Assembly: GCA_002731275.1 (NCBI GenBank)
Contig: PCBK01000092.1
Span: forward strand, 1 to 64,000
Origin: Deltaproteobacteria bacterium
Lineage (GTDB): Bacteria > Myxococcota_C > UBA6777
Direction of reading: 5' to 3'
DNA length: 64,000 bases
Within the stretch, counting starts at the first letter, position 1. Each line of letters opens with the position of its first letter. This document shows positions 55,884 through 64,000 of this stretch, in pieces. Both the position numbers and the translations under genes were made by a program. Under the pieces are notes generated by a model. It had not been told where the DNA came from, searched no databases, and saw only the letters and a list, made by a program, of their open reading frames with translations.

Positions 55884-56058
55884 AGGCCGTCGGATGGAAA
55901 AAAGCGAAGACAAGAGGGCAGTGGATGGAGCCTCAGGCAAGGCATGAGGAGAAGGCATAGCATCGCTACGCCGACGACGAATCACAACGCCTGTGGCTTC
56001 AGCAACAACCTTCTGTCTTCGTCTCATTTTCCGTATTCTTTTTTCTATCCGACGGCCT
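55884..56058. repeat. Inverted-repeat-bounded element (about 175 bp)
   Basis: AGGCCGTCGGAT (55884-55895) is repeated inverted at 56047-56058. Similarity extends inward through 'GGATrGAAAAAAG'. There is no gene inside and no clear target-site duplication. The right arm includes the stop codon of the minus-strand gene 56057-56647. It could be a MITE-like relic or an RNA-level structure. Confidence 0.5.
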
Positions 56059-56647
56059 AACGAAGATAGAAGAAGAAAGACGCCCCCGCAAAGAAACCAT
56101 GACCGCTCATCAAATACGCCGGATTGCGGATATAATCCAGCGCCGCCACAGCCGTCCTCGCTGCATATCCACCGTGAATCCGAATCCCTATCGCCGGTAA
56201 CTTGCGCTCCTTCTTATCGAACATCACACGGCTGAACTCCTCAAACGCGAGCGGGATATCAAAAAAGGCCCCCGCATACGCCCGAAAGGAAAAGCTGTTC
56301 AAGGAGAGACCACCAATACTCCCGCCTCCAATCAAACCAAAATATTTCCCTGTCGGCATCCACACCACACCCAGCCCCACTTCTCCCTCAATATAGAGAA
56401 CGGAGAGTCCCCAGGTCGCCATAATATCGACAGAGACACGAAATGTATCTGTCCCAATCTCCCACCGCGCGACAGGTATCGAGAGCGATGTAAACGCCCC
56501 ATCTGCGACCTCAGGGTTATCGTGTTCCAACCACACGTTGGTCGTAAAACCAAACGATTGATACCCAAAAAATGAACCCGCGTCCGCTACTTTGGGCGCA
56601 CAAAACAACGGAATCAACAAAAGAGTCAGCAAGAAAAATCGCTTCAT
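56057..56647 (-). CDS. Hypothetical outer-membrane beta-barrel-like protein
   Basis: The 196-residue product has a signal peptide (about 1-23, ending ADA/GS). The mature chain has alternating hydrophobic/polar strands rich in Gly and aromatic residues, and ends in aromatic 'FFFYLR', an outer-membrane barrel-like C-terminus. I recognise no named family. Upstream and downstream genes face the other way or are far off, so it seems to be a single-gene unit. Confidence 0.7.
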   Translation of the reverse strand: MKRFFLLTLLLIPLFCAPKVADAGSFFGYQSFGFTTNVWLEHDNPEVADGAFTSLSIPVARWEIGTDTFRVSVDIMATWGLSVLYIEGEVGLGVVWMPTGKYFGLIGGGSIGGLSLNSFSFRAYAGAFFDIPLAFEEFSRVMFDKKERKLPAIGIRIHGGYAARTAVAALDYIRNPAYLMSGHGFFAGASFFFYLR

Positions 56648-56856
56648 AAGTCATTCTCCAAATGTTCAAAGCCAGTCAAAGTGTATGGTCATCCGACCAA
56701 TCATAAAGTCGAAAAGCCTCCAAAAAATGCACAGGCTTTCTTCATTTTTCACTCGCTTGACAGATCGCAAAAGATATCCAACACTCACACAAAACCATCA
56801 GGCTCATCCCAAAGCCCTTGGATGGAAAAAAGCCTCAAGAGTAGGGAGAATTACCT

Positions 56857-58941
56857 ATGACCCGGTTCATTCAAATCATCATCTTTACATCCTTTCTCGC
56901 GGCGATGTCCTTTGTCGCCTGCACACAAACAGGTCCACAGACGGAATCTTCACAAGAACAGCACACGGAGCACGTCACCGAAAAACATACAGACGCCGCA
57001 ACAAAAGACATAAAGGTCGAGCGCCCACCAGAACCACAACCTGAACCCACACCAGAAAAGACCACGCGCTGCCTCACTCCCAAAGCGCTCGGTGCGGGGC
57101 CATACTTCAAGGATATCACCAAAGAGGTCGGACTCGGCGAAGACGGCATCAAAGCCTATGGCACCAAGATCACCTCCGCTGACCTCGACCAAGATGGCTA
57201 CCCCGACCTGATCATTCACGGAAATGAAGCCAAGCGCGATGATTGGACCGCCTCCCCTCCTGTCCGTTACCGCTGGGTCCTCTACAATCGACCACACCCA
57301 AGTATCAAAGACAAACGTATCTTCGTCGATCAAACCAAAGAGAGCGGCTATGCACAAACACGCGATCCCAAAGTCCTCGGTCGCGCCAGCCACTTCGCGC
57401 TCTATGCAGATGTCAACAACGATGGACACCTCGATATCTTTAGCGCCGCAAAGAGCGACGCCAACAAACCCAACGAAGACCACACAGACCGCTCTCGCGT
57501 CCTCTTACAAGATGAAAAAGGAACGTTCTCCTTTGCGACAGGCGCAACAGACATCACCCCCTCTGCGAGTCAACTCTGGTCGACAACCTCAGCGACGTTC
57601 TTAGATTATGATAGAGATGGCATCATCGATATATTTGTCGGCTTCTGGTATAAAAATTACGGCCGCTCCTATGAAGCTCTTCAAGATCGACTTTATAAAG
57701 GACGTGGAGATGGAACCTTCGAGGATGTCACAGCCAAAACAGGTCTAACAACGCTCCCCTTTCAGCAAGGTTATAAAAATGGAACCAACCACAAACCGAC
57801 CTATGGTGTCACCTCCTGTGATGTGAACGACGACGGTTATACAGACCTTCTCGTCTCTGCGTATGGTCGACAATATAACATGCTCTACCTCAACAATGGA
57901 CGTGGTTCATTTACGGAGTTAGGCCGCCCAAGTGGCTTCGCAGGTGACGAACAACGTGACCCCAAAGATAACGAATTTTATCGCTGTTTTTGCGCAGCTT
58001 ATCCCATTCAATGTCCCGCAGGTGTCCCCAAACCCCGCATTCAATGTTCCAACCCTCCCCCCTGGAACAATACTCTTGATAGTCATCCATTCAGGCTCAA
58101 TGGGAACACCTTTACGACGGTCTGTGGAGACATCAATCGTGACGGTAAAAACGACCTGTACAATACGGAGATTCGGCACTGGCACATCGGGACCTCTTCT
58201 GACCCCACTCAATTGCTGCTCAATATCACGAGCGGAAGCACGATCAAATTCAAACGCATGGCTCCTCAAACGGTTGGGATGTCCCGTCCCAAGACAGGCT
58301 CGTGGAACCAGGGTGATTTGATGGCGGCATTTTTGGACTTCGACAACGACGGCCGCGAAGATATCTATCTTTGTAATTCCGATTATCCCTTTACATATGG
58401 TCACCTCTTTCACCAACAGACACCCAAAGCCGATGGGACGCCGACATTCACGGACATCGCCAAAAAAGCCGGCGTAGACCACGCCCGCGCAGTTGGTGTC
58501 ACGGCGATTGACATCGACAATGACGGAGACCTCGACCTTGTCATTGGTTCGAGTCGCGCACGCTGCAAAGCCGCAGAGGGTTGTCCCTGGAAGGTCAACG
58601 AAGTCCGTGTCTACGAAAATCTCGTGGGACAGGATACAAACTGGCTCAAAATATCACTACGAGGGAAAGGCAAAGGTGGGACCAACAAGATGGGGATTGG
58701 TTCGACGATATGGGTGACTGCAGGAGGCGTTACACAGATGAAGGAGATCTCTGGCGGCTATGGCGTCTCAGGACAACAACACGGTCTCGTCGCCCATTTT
58801 GGACTTGGGAAACATTGCACGATCGAGAAGATCATGGTGAGATGGGCAAATAGTAGCCGTGGGCGCCAAGTCTTCGAGAACGTCCAGGCCAATCAACACA
58901 TCCAAATTAACGAAGGCGTTGATACATTGACCACGAGGTAG
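56857..58941 (+). CDS. FG-GAP/ASPIC-UnbV repeat lipoprotein (CRTAC1-like)
   Basis: The 694-residue product has a lipoprotein signal ending SFVAC (Cys22) and a Pro/Glu-rich linker. FG-GAP-type repeats follow with many calcium-binding loops of the DxDxDGxxD kind ('DLDQDGYPDL', 'DVNNDGHLDI', 'DYDRDGIIDI', 'DVNDDGYTDL', 'DIDNDGDLDL'). The C-terminal ASPIC/UnbV domain is at about residues 600-685 ('ISGGYGVSGQ', 'LGKHCTIEKIMVRW'). The fold is a calcium-stabilised beta-propeller exposed on the cell surface. The role in adhesion or matrix is inferred from integrin-like relatives. It ends 37 bases before the terminator end of RNA copy 2. Confidence 0.87.
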   Translation: MTRFIQIIIFTSFLAAMSFVACTQTGPQTESSQEQHTEHVTEKHTDAATKDIKVERPPEPQPEPTPEKTTRCLTPKALGAGPYFKDITKEVGLGEDGIKAYGTKITSADLDQDGYPDLIIHGNEAKRDDWTASPPVRYRWVLYNRPHPSIKDKRIFVDQTKESGYAQTRDPKVLGRASHFALYADVNNDGHLDIFSAAKSDANKPNEDHTDRSRVLLQDEKGTFSFATGATDITPSASQLWSTTSATFLDYDRDGIIDIFVGFWYKNYGRSYEALQDRLYKGRGDGTFEDVTAKTGLTTLPFQQGYKNGTNHKPTYGVTSCDVNDDGYTDLLVSAYGRQYNMLYLNNGRGSFTELGRPSGFAGDEQRDPKDNEFYRCFCAAYPIQCPAGVPKPRIQCSNPPPWNNTLDSHPFRLNGNTFTTVCGDINRDGKNDLYNTEIRHWHIGTSSDPTQLLLNITSGSTIKFKRMAPQTVGMSRPKTGSWNQGDLMAAFLDFDNDGREDIYLCNSDYPFTYGHLFHQQTPKADGTPTFTDIAKKAGVDHARAVGVTAIDIDNDGDLDLVIGSSRARCKAAEGCPWKVNEVRVYENLVGQDTNWLKISLRGKGKGGTNKMGIGSTIWVTAGGVTQMKEISGGYGVSGQQHGLVAHFGLGKHCTIEKIMVRWANSSRGRQVFENVQANQHIQINEGVDTLTTR

Positions 58942-58978
58942 AGGTGTTGGGGCCTCGCCTTTTTCGTGTCGCAGGCAC

Positions 58979-59014
58979 AAAAAAAAGGAGTCGGCGAGCG
59001 ATGCCGACTCCTTT
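58979..59014 (-). terminator. Intrinsic terminator of RNA copy 2
   Basis: The stem 59003-59011 with 58987-58995, loop and eight T on the minus strand are identical to the terminator of copy 1. Confidence 0.9.
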
Positions 59015-59201
59015 GAATCAAAAAGAAGAGGAAGGAGGTCCACACTTGCAAGGGCCAATCCACTCCCATAGATCGACACCTTGCTCGTTGACTGGGAAAT
59101 GACATGCCTGTCATCTGAAGGCCATCCTATCCAGGATATGGCACTTCACTTCTGGAAAACATCCATGTTTCCCGGAGACATCATCCTTGGTGTCTCGTCC
59201 C
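58979..59201 (-). ncRNA. CsrB/RsmZ-like regulatory RNA, copy 2
   Basis: This is a second, diverged copy of the RNA at 52249-52470 (inferred about 223 bases). The 3' end and terminator are almost identical, while the 5' half differs in sequence but keeps the hairpins. Hairpin B is GGAAACA-TGGA-TGTTTTCC (loop ACATGGATGT). Hairpin C is ATCCT-GGAT-AGGAT inside GCC/GGC, against TTCT-GGAC-AGAA inside GCT/AGC in copy 1. The U-A to C-G exchanges in hairpin C keep pairing, which supports RNA function. Possible -10: CATAAG (59208-59213). It lies between two protein genes, with no overlap. Confidence 0.75.
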
Positions 59202-59263
59202 TGTCTGCTTATGACACTACATCTTTTTCCTCTTCAGCACAGTGAAACACCCCACAGCGTGAG

Positions 59264-59279
59264 TGTGAAACATTTCACA
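59264..59279. promoter_or_regulatory. CRP-like palindrome upstream of RNA copy 2
   Basis: TGTGAAACATTTCACA fits TGTGA-N6-TCACA and lies about 70 bases before the inferred RNA start, the same distance as in copy 1. A second conserved stretch CAGTGAAA lies between it and the RNA start in both copies. Confidence 0.6.
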
Positions 59280-59309
59280 GTTCTTTAACACGGCATCAAG
59301 CCGAAGGTT

Positions 59310-61037
59310 TCACTGACAATACCGGACACGCACATACGTCAACTCTTTTGTCGCCGTACGTGTCGCCCAGATCACATCACCATCAGGTGTGTTCTCAAAA
59401 TCGCCACGATCCGCACAACTAAAGCGACTCGCCGGACAGCTCGCGGCCAAAGGCACGCTCGCGGTCATCGCCTTGATCACACTCGCGCCTTGTAAATCAA
59501 CCACCGCGAGTTTCGTCGCGCTTCCTTCCAGCCAGCCCACTAAAAAGTTGCTTCCATAGGCCGCCATTTGGGGAGAATGTTTGGCCACTGTGGGTGCATT
59601 CGTCAGCCATTTGACGTGCCCTAGTTTTCCGGCGCTGGTGATGTGAAGGAGTCCAATCTCGTTTTGTTTCTCTTGCTTCTTATTGCGATACGTCGACGCA
59701 AAGGACAACGCAAAGCCATTTCCAGATAAGGGAACAAGACCACCTAGCGTTGCGGAGACATTCCCCGAACAATTGCCGCTCTCCTCTCGAAGCAGTGTGC
59801 GATGGTTAAAGGAGATGCTCTTCTTTGGGTAACAGTCGGAGGCACAGACCGGACCAAACCGCGCGCCGTTGTGGGCGATCCTCACATCGATACTGTGACT
59901 ACATCCCCAGCCCCACCCGCCGCTGACCTTTTTGCCGGTCGCGTCGAGATACATCAAGATGTCACCTTGATGTTTGCCATTGCTCCAGAGCATATTGTGA
60001 CCAAAATATGCGGCGTACTTCTTGTCTTTGTCCGACCACAACAACCGCCCACGATGCCCCCATGAATCCACCCACTTGTCGTTCACCTTCGTGTGGTTGT
60101 TGTTACCAACGAGGACGACCTCTTTTGTGGTCTTCCCGGTCTTGTCAGTACGCACAAACACCATCGTCTCGGCGCGACGAACCAACAAAGCATATCCATC
60201 TGTATGGGCGACGAACCCATTGACAAACTCACCATCAACGAGAACATCCGCTCCCATCGATTGCCCGTTGGCCCTGATAGACGTGATGTGGATCTTCTTG
60301 GCGGTATCGGCCCAAGCGATCCTCACGGTCTTGTCAGGGAGTGTGTCGAGCATAATCGCCCGTGAGGACGCAATCGAGGCTGTTGTCGCGAGTGTCTTCT
60401 TTTCGATCCGTTGTGTGAACGCCGGACAGCTTGGATTACCACATGTGTTAGGTGTTCCACTACCACCGCACGTTTGGGGCGCTGTGCACTTTCCACATGA
60501 GATCTGTTTTCCACAACCATCATCCAATGAACCGCAATTTGCGCCGAGCTGCTGACAGGTTTTGGGTGTACAGGCAGGTGCACCGCAGACTTTGGGCTGA
60601 CCACCGCCACCGCATGTCTGGGGCACCGTACACTTTCCACATGAGAGCGTCTTACCACAGCCGTCCTGAATTGTTCCACAGTTGGCCCCCCACGCAGCAC
60701 ATGTCGTTGGTACACAGGCCGGTTTGTCAGGCGCTATATCTTGTGGTGGTTGTGTGTCCAATTGTGTTTCCGGTTGTGGCTCAGGCTCAGGAAGGATAGG
60801 TTTATCAGCAGGTGGCTTGTCGTTTGTTTGGATGTCAGTGGGGTGCTGTTCGGTGATGTGTGGTTCGGGGAGTGTGTGTTGATCGGGGGCAGGACGCTCA
60901 ATGGTTTGTTCGGTGAAGGGTTTTTCAGGCGCGATGATCATGCCGACACAAGAGACACCAAGGCTCTGTCCAAAGAGCAAGATCAGTACGAACATCGCGA
61001 GCAGATGTGGGGTTTGATATGTTGGAAGCCGTTCCAT
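59310..61037 (-). CDS. Cysteine-rich secreted lipoprotein with propeller-like C-terminal domain
   Basis: The 575-residue product has a long N-terminal signal with possible lipobox LGVSC and a Pro/Glu/Gln-rich linker. Two cysteine units of about 45 residues follow ('C.P.TC...GANCG...DGCGK.LSCGKCT.PQTCGGGG.P.VCG'), common in Myxococcota. From about residue 210 it has a beta region with phrases such as 'VRIAWADTAKKI' and 'GLVPLSGNGFALSF'. I see no catalytic motif. ATG 61037 has GGAG about nine bases upstream; a TTG nine bases earlier is the alternative. Confidence 0.78.
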   Translation of the reverse strand: MERLPTYQTPHLLAMFVLILLFGQSLGVSCVGMIIAPEKPFTEQTIERPAPDQHTLPEPHITEQHPTDIQTNDKPPADKPILPEPEPQPETQLDTQPPQDIAPDKPACVPTTCAAWGANCGTIQDGCGKTLSCGKCTVPQTCGGGGQPKVCGAPACTPKTCQQLGANCGSLDDGCGKQISCGKCTAPQTCGGSGTPNTCGNPSCPAFTQRIEKKTLATTASIASSRAIMLDTLPDKTVRIAWADTAKKIHITSIRANGQSMGADVLVDGEFVNGFVAHTDGYALLVRRAETMVFVRTDKTGKTTKEVVLVGNNNHTKVNDKWVDSWGHRGRLLWSDKDKKYAAYFGHNMLWSNGKHQGDILMYLDATGKKVSGGWGWGCSHSIDVRIAHNGARFGPVCASDCYPKKSISFNHRTLLREESGNCSGNVSATLGGLVPLSGNGFALSFASTYRNKKQEKQNEIGLLHITSAGKLGHVKWLTNAPTVAKHSPQMAAYGSNFLVGWLEGSATKLAVVDLQGASVIKAMTASVPLAASCPASRFSCADRGDFENTPDGDVIWATRTATKELTYVRVRYCQ

Positions 61038-61142
61038 CAGAGTCAACTCCGTGTTTTGTCATTGTGTTGGGATCATACAACAAGATGTCCCAAAGCAAAA
61101 GCGAAATTTTCTGAAAAGAGACATCACCCGTATATTCATGTG

Positions 61143-61460
61143 CAAAAGGAGCGATGCAGGAAGGAACAGAACCCCCTCAGACGGGCTTTGGTTGATAGAA
61201 CAACCTGGGGTTTTCACCCCAGACCCCACGATGCTCACGCATCGTCTGTGTTGCGCTCTTCGAGCGCTGGGAAAGGCTGCAAGAGCGATGCAAAAAGAGG
61301 GAACAGGACCCCCTCAGACGGGCTTCGCCCGCTAGCTCCCTGCTGCTCAACTGCGTAGGCAAGGGGAGCGATGCAAGACCCCCTCAGACGGGCTTCGCCC
61401 GCCAGCTCCCCCTGTAAGACCTGCGCTTTGCTTCGGTCGACAAGGGGAGCGATGCATATC
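61143..61460. repeat. Cluster of short hairpin repeats, family A
   Basis: The unit starts (g)GGAGCGATGCA, continues ACCCCCTCAGACGGGC and ends GCTCCC, so ends pair (GGGGAGC with GCTCCCC) around an inner CGGGC-TTC-GCCCG hairpin. Copies begin near 61149 (degenerate), 61283, 61363 and 61444 (partial). Other hairpins between them are CTGGGG/CCCCAG (61205-61222) and GCGCTC-TTC-GAGCGC (61253-61267). There is no gene in 61038-61460 I can support. Confidence 0.7.
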
Positions 61461-61554
61461 AAAGGATATATCGCGATATAAACGAAAAACACGCGTATAT
61501 CGGTTTGATCTCAGTAGGGTCGGGCCTTGTGTCCGACCTCAATCTCCGTATATA

Positions 61555-62220
61555 TGGTTTGAATGGTCCCTCCTCTCGAAAGGATTGAGAGGAGGGAAGA
61601 GCCGAAGGCTCAGGGTGGTGAGTTTGTTGAGGCGTATGTTGCAAGTGAAGACGCAAAAAACCCACTAAAAGCTCGCGAGCAAAAGGGAATCCAAGGATAT
61701 GGCTTGCTATATCCGCCTGGAAGAAAGGGATGAAATAGTGGAGTCAGGGGAGTTTGCGGAGACACAAGTGCAACGTCCGCCGGATCAGAAATCTAGAATC
61801 CCCCGTGAATATCGGGAGAATAGCCCCTCCTCTCGAAAGGCTTGAGAGGAGGGAAGAGCCGAAGGCTCAGGGTGGAGAGTTTGTTGAGGCATATGTTGCA
61901 AAGCGCACGAAGCAAACGTCCTCATAGGACAGCTTTGCTTTGGACGCAAGTGCAACGTCTGCCGGAACAGAAATCTAGAATCCCCCCGTATATACCGGGC
62001 AAATGGTCCCTCCTCTCGAAAGGTTTGAGAGGAGGGAAGAGCCGAAGGCTCAGGGTGGAGAGTTTGTTGAGGCATATGTTGCAAAGCGCACGAAGCAAAT
62101 CAGCCACGAAGAAAAGCCTCTCCAAGAAGAGCATTGTAGGTGGTAAAGCCCCAACCCTGAGGGGGTTCAACCGGGGTCCAGCGGCCGCCCACTGGTGCAA
62201 CGTCCGCCGGAGCAGCACTA
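61555..62220. repeat. Direct repeats with paired hairpins, family B
   Basis: Three copies (61564-61643, 61822-61915, 62004-62100) share CCTCCTCTC-GAAAGGNTT-GAGAGGAGG followed by GAGCC-GAA-GGCTC and a conserved stretch ending TATGTTGCAA. The loop base N is A, C and T in turn. A second element, GTGCAACGTCYGCCGGA, precedes copies 2 and 3 (61768, 61950) and recurs at 62195. The CTAGA motif follows it. Copies 2 and 3 are 183 bases apart. The small frames inside are repeat by-products. The repeats abut the stop of the HEAT-repeat gene. Confidence 0.75.
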
Positions 62221-62224
62221 GAGA

Positions 62225-64000
62225 TTATTTGTAAAGGAGGCGTTTGGTAGCCTGTTGGATCTCAGGCTCTTCATCCCGCAAGAGTTGACGTCGCAAGCCC
62301 CTCACGACCTCATTCCGCAAAGAGAAACGTCTCAAAATAGAGACAAACGCCAAACGCACACGCCATTCATCCTCCCGTATATGCTCGAAGAGTGACTTTA
62401 ACTCCTCCGTCTTTGCGCTCGCACCAAGCGCCTGTAATGCAGCGATCCGCACAAGCAACGTACAATGCTTCAACAACGGCGCGATCGCACCTCGTACTGA
62501 CCGTGAAGACGTGCCCATCCGACGCAACACATCAAGCGCCGCGATCAACGTCCTCTCATCCTGCAACACATACCTCAGCGAAGCATCGAGGCGCAACAAT
62601 GACGCCTCCCTCCAGGCCACAAGTCCGCGAACAGCCGACTCTCGAACGCGTACGTGCTTGTCCTCTAATAACTCCATCAACAGCGACACCTGAAAGAACA
62701 ACACCTGCCGACAATCACGCCATAAAGACGTTTGATTCGACCACACCAACGCACCCCCCAAAGCACCACGACAGACACCTTTGTTCGACGCAGCCATGTC
62801 ACCTAACAGACGTGCAGCCTGCCGTCTCAGCTTCCAAGAGGACGCCCTCGCAGCCCGACGTAGATACACCTTGCCCTCCCCTTGCCAGGAGACAATGATC
62901 TCCCTCGCGAGGGACTTCTCGTACCAGAAACCTCTCTCCAGAAGAGAGAGCACAAGCTGCCCAATCCTCAGACTCTCAGGACCAAACGCCTTGATCGCAC
63001 GAAGTGACGCCTCACGTAACATCGCAGAAGAGCGAACCTCACGCAAAACAGAGGCCTTTGAACTTGTAGGTCTCGACATCGGGGCGGGCTTTGGGAGAAA
63101 CACCGTCGCAAGCACAGGCAACACACGTTTAGGTTCCATACCGAGCTGACCGAGCGCCTTGATCGCCGCGAGACGATTGCGTCGATGTGCGTCACGTAAT
63201 GCCGACAACAGCGTAGAGACCGCCCCCGGAAGATGACGCCCTCGCACACCCAAGAGACGAATCGCCATACGACGAACGCGCCAATGAGAGTGCTCGACCT
63301 TCTTCGTCCACCAGCGCCCTTGTCGTTGTGTCTTCACAATCTTGAAGACCTCATCTCCCAACGTGAGCATCGTGTACTTCGTCTTCCCGAGGCGTTTAAA
63401 CCAATCAGGGCGACTCAAAAGACCGAGCCCATAAGCCGGCGATGTCTGGTAAGACAACCTCATAGAAGGATAACACGACCTCCTCCCGCCTACACCCACG
63501 ACGCACTTCATTTTGGACGAGACGATAGGAACTTTGATCGTGGGGAGCTTGGGAGTCTTAGGCTTTTCCACCCGGACAAAAGACCACGGACCCCTTTGCA
63601 ACGCCGCCAACATACCCGGATACGCTTTGGCACCGAGCATCTTGAGCGCTCTTCGTGTCCACCTCGCCTGATCTTTGTCTTTTGCGAGCAACCCCTTGGT
63701 CAACGTCCCGATCAAATAATCTGGCAACACCGTCTTGTTTGGAAATGTATGGAAAGCCTGGATAGCCTCACGTCTGACGCTAGCGTCCGGATCTGCAAGG
63801 TGGCGCTGCCAGCGAATAAAGAAGCCCATCTGTGCCGATGACATCCCCTCGTAAAAAGAGGACAACACACGCAACGCCCGCGACCGTACAAGCGGATCAG
63901 GAGCATCGACAAGGCGTATCATTTCAGGAAAGAGGACTTTTTTGTGCTTGAGCCCCACAAAGAGACGCAACGCCAACAGGTGAGAAGACAATCGACGCCC
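62225..64000 (-). CDS. HEAT-repeat protein, 5' end beyond the window
   Basis: The frame stays open to the window edge, so the N-terminus is missing; at least 590 residues are visible. The sequence is a run of HEAT-like helical pairs ('DPDASVRREAIQAF', 'DKHVRVRESAVRGLVAW', 'DEWRVRLAFVSILRRF'), a fold that forms curved protein-binding scaffolds. No signal or catalytic motif can be seen in this part. The stop lies next to the repeat cluster. It is unrelated in detail to the HEAT region of the kinase at 5024-8641, though both use similar repeats. Confidence 0.8.
   Translation of the reverse strand, partial: GRRLSSHLLALRLFVGLKHKKVLFPEMIRLVDAPDPLVRSRALRVLSSFYEGMSSAQMGFFIRWQRHLADPDASVRREAIQAFHTFPNKTVLPDYLIGTLTKGLLAKDKDQARWTRRALKMLGAKAYPGMLAALQRGPWSFVRVEKPKTPKLPTIKVPIVSSKMKCVVGVGGRRSCYPSMRLSYQTSPAYGLGLLSRPDWFKRLGKTKYTMLTLGDEVFKIVKTQRQGRWWTKKVEHSHWRVRRMAIRLLGVRGRHLPGAVSTLLSALRDAHRRNRLAAIKALGQLGMEPKRVLPVLATVFLPKPAPMSRPTSSKASVLREVRSSAMLREASLRAIKAFGPESLRIGQLVLSLLERGFWYEKSLAREIIVSWQGEGKVYLRRAARASSWKLRRQAARLLGDMAASNKGVCRGALGGALVWSNQTSLWRDCRQVLFFQVSLLMELLEDKHVRVRESAVRGLVAWREASLLRLDASLRYVLQDERTLIAALDVLRRMGTSSRSVRGAIAPLLKHCTLLVRIAALQALGASAKTEELKSLFEHIREDEWRVRLAFVSILRRFSLRNEVVRGLRRQLLRDEEPEIQQATKRLLYK

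Noticed and set aside
61143-62220. CRISPR array
   Set aside because: Repeat spacing is irregular, units are long and contain hairpins of differing kinds, and no cas gene is near.
61785-62234. Several small frames in both strands with repeated peptide phrases
   Set aside because: They follow the DNA repeats and hairpins of family B; the repeated peptides are by-products of repeated DNA.

Overview
The window looks like chromosome from a marine or saline-adapted myxobacterium-like bacterium (Myxococcota or a Bradymonadales-type relative). The evidence is a subtilase with a MYXO-CTERM-like tail (14639-17515), several cysteine-rich lipoproteins with MopE-type 'DxxDNDCDGxxDEGC' motifs, Hanks-type kinases joined to other modules, a caspase behind an ECF sigma factor, and a complete Na+-translocating NADH:quinone reductase (NQR) operon. 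Base composition is moderate, not the very high GC of classic Myxococcus. The taxonomic call is inference; there is no rRNA gene.

Layout. 0-5 kb: a membrane protein, three SAM-dependent tRNA-modification genes in a row (trmN6, cmoA, cmoB) and a phytase-like secreted protein. 5-14.6 kb: a membrane HEAT-repeat protein with a C-terminal kinase domain, a WD40-like lipoprotein, then ECF sigma factor, membrane anti-sigma candidate and caspase. The lipoprotein and the sigma factor share a 63-bp promoter block, so they probably form one regulon. 14.6-26 kb: a subtilase, small secreted proteins, a 1342-residue kinase/PEGA/FGE-like/sigma54-activator fusion, two related lipoproteins, and a tRNA-like gene interrupted in its anticodon loop. 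26-31.3 kb (minus strand): an osmoprotectant ABC transporter and an H-NOX/histidine-kinase pair. 31.7-44.2 kb: an eight-gene, mostly overlapping operon of MoxR ATPase, ABC transporter, DUF58 and von Willebrand A proteins. 44.2-52.2 kb: nqrABCDEF-apbE-nqrM with a structured leader, a structured A/B gap and an intrinsic terminator between nqrE and nqrF. 52.2-64 kb: lipoproteins, a leucine-rich-repeat protein, an FG-GAP/ASPIC protein, two short-repeat clusters and a HEAT-repeat gene cut by the window edge.

The most notable discovery is a pair of homologous non-coding RNA genes on the minus strand (about 52249-52470 and 58979-59201). Each has repeated GGA motifs, several in hairpin loops with compensatory changes between copies. 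One loop nearly matches the known CsrA-binding consensus. Each ends in the same strong intrinsic terminator and has a perfect TGTGA-N6-TCACA palindrome upstream. They look like a CsrB/RsmZ-type pair of CsrA-sequestering RNAs, outside the Gammaproteobacteria where such RNAs are best known.
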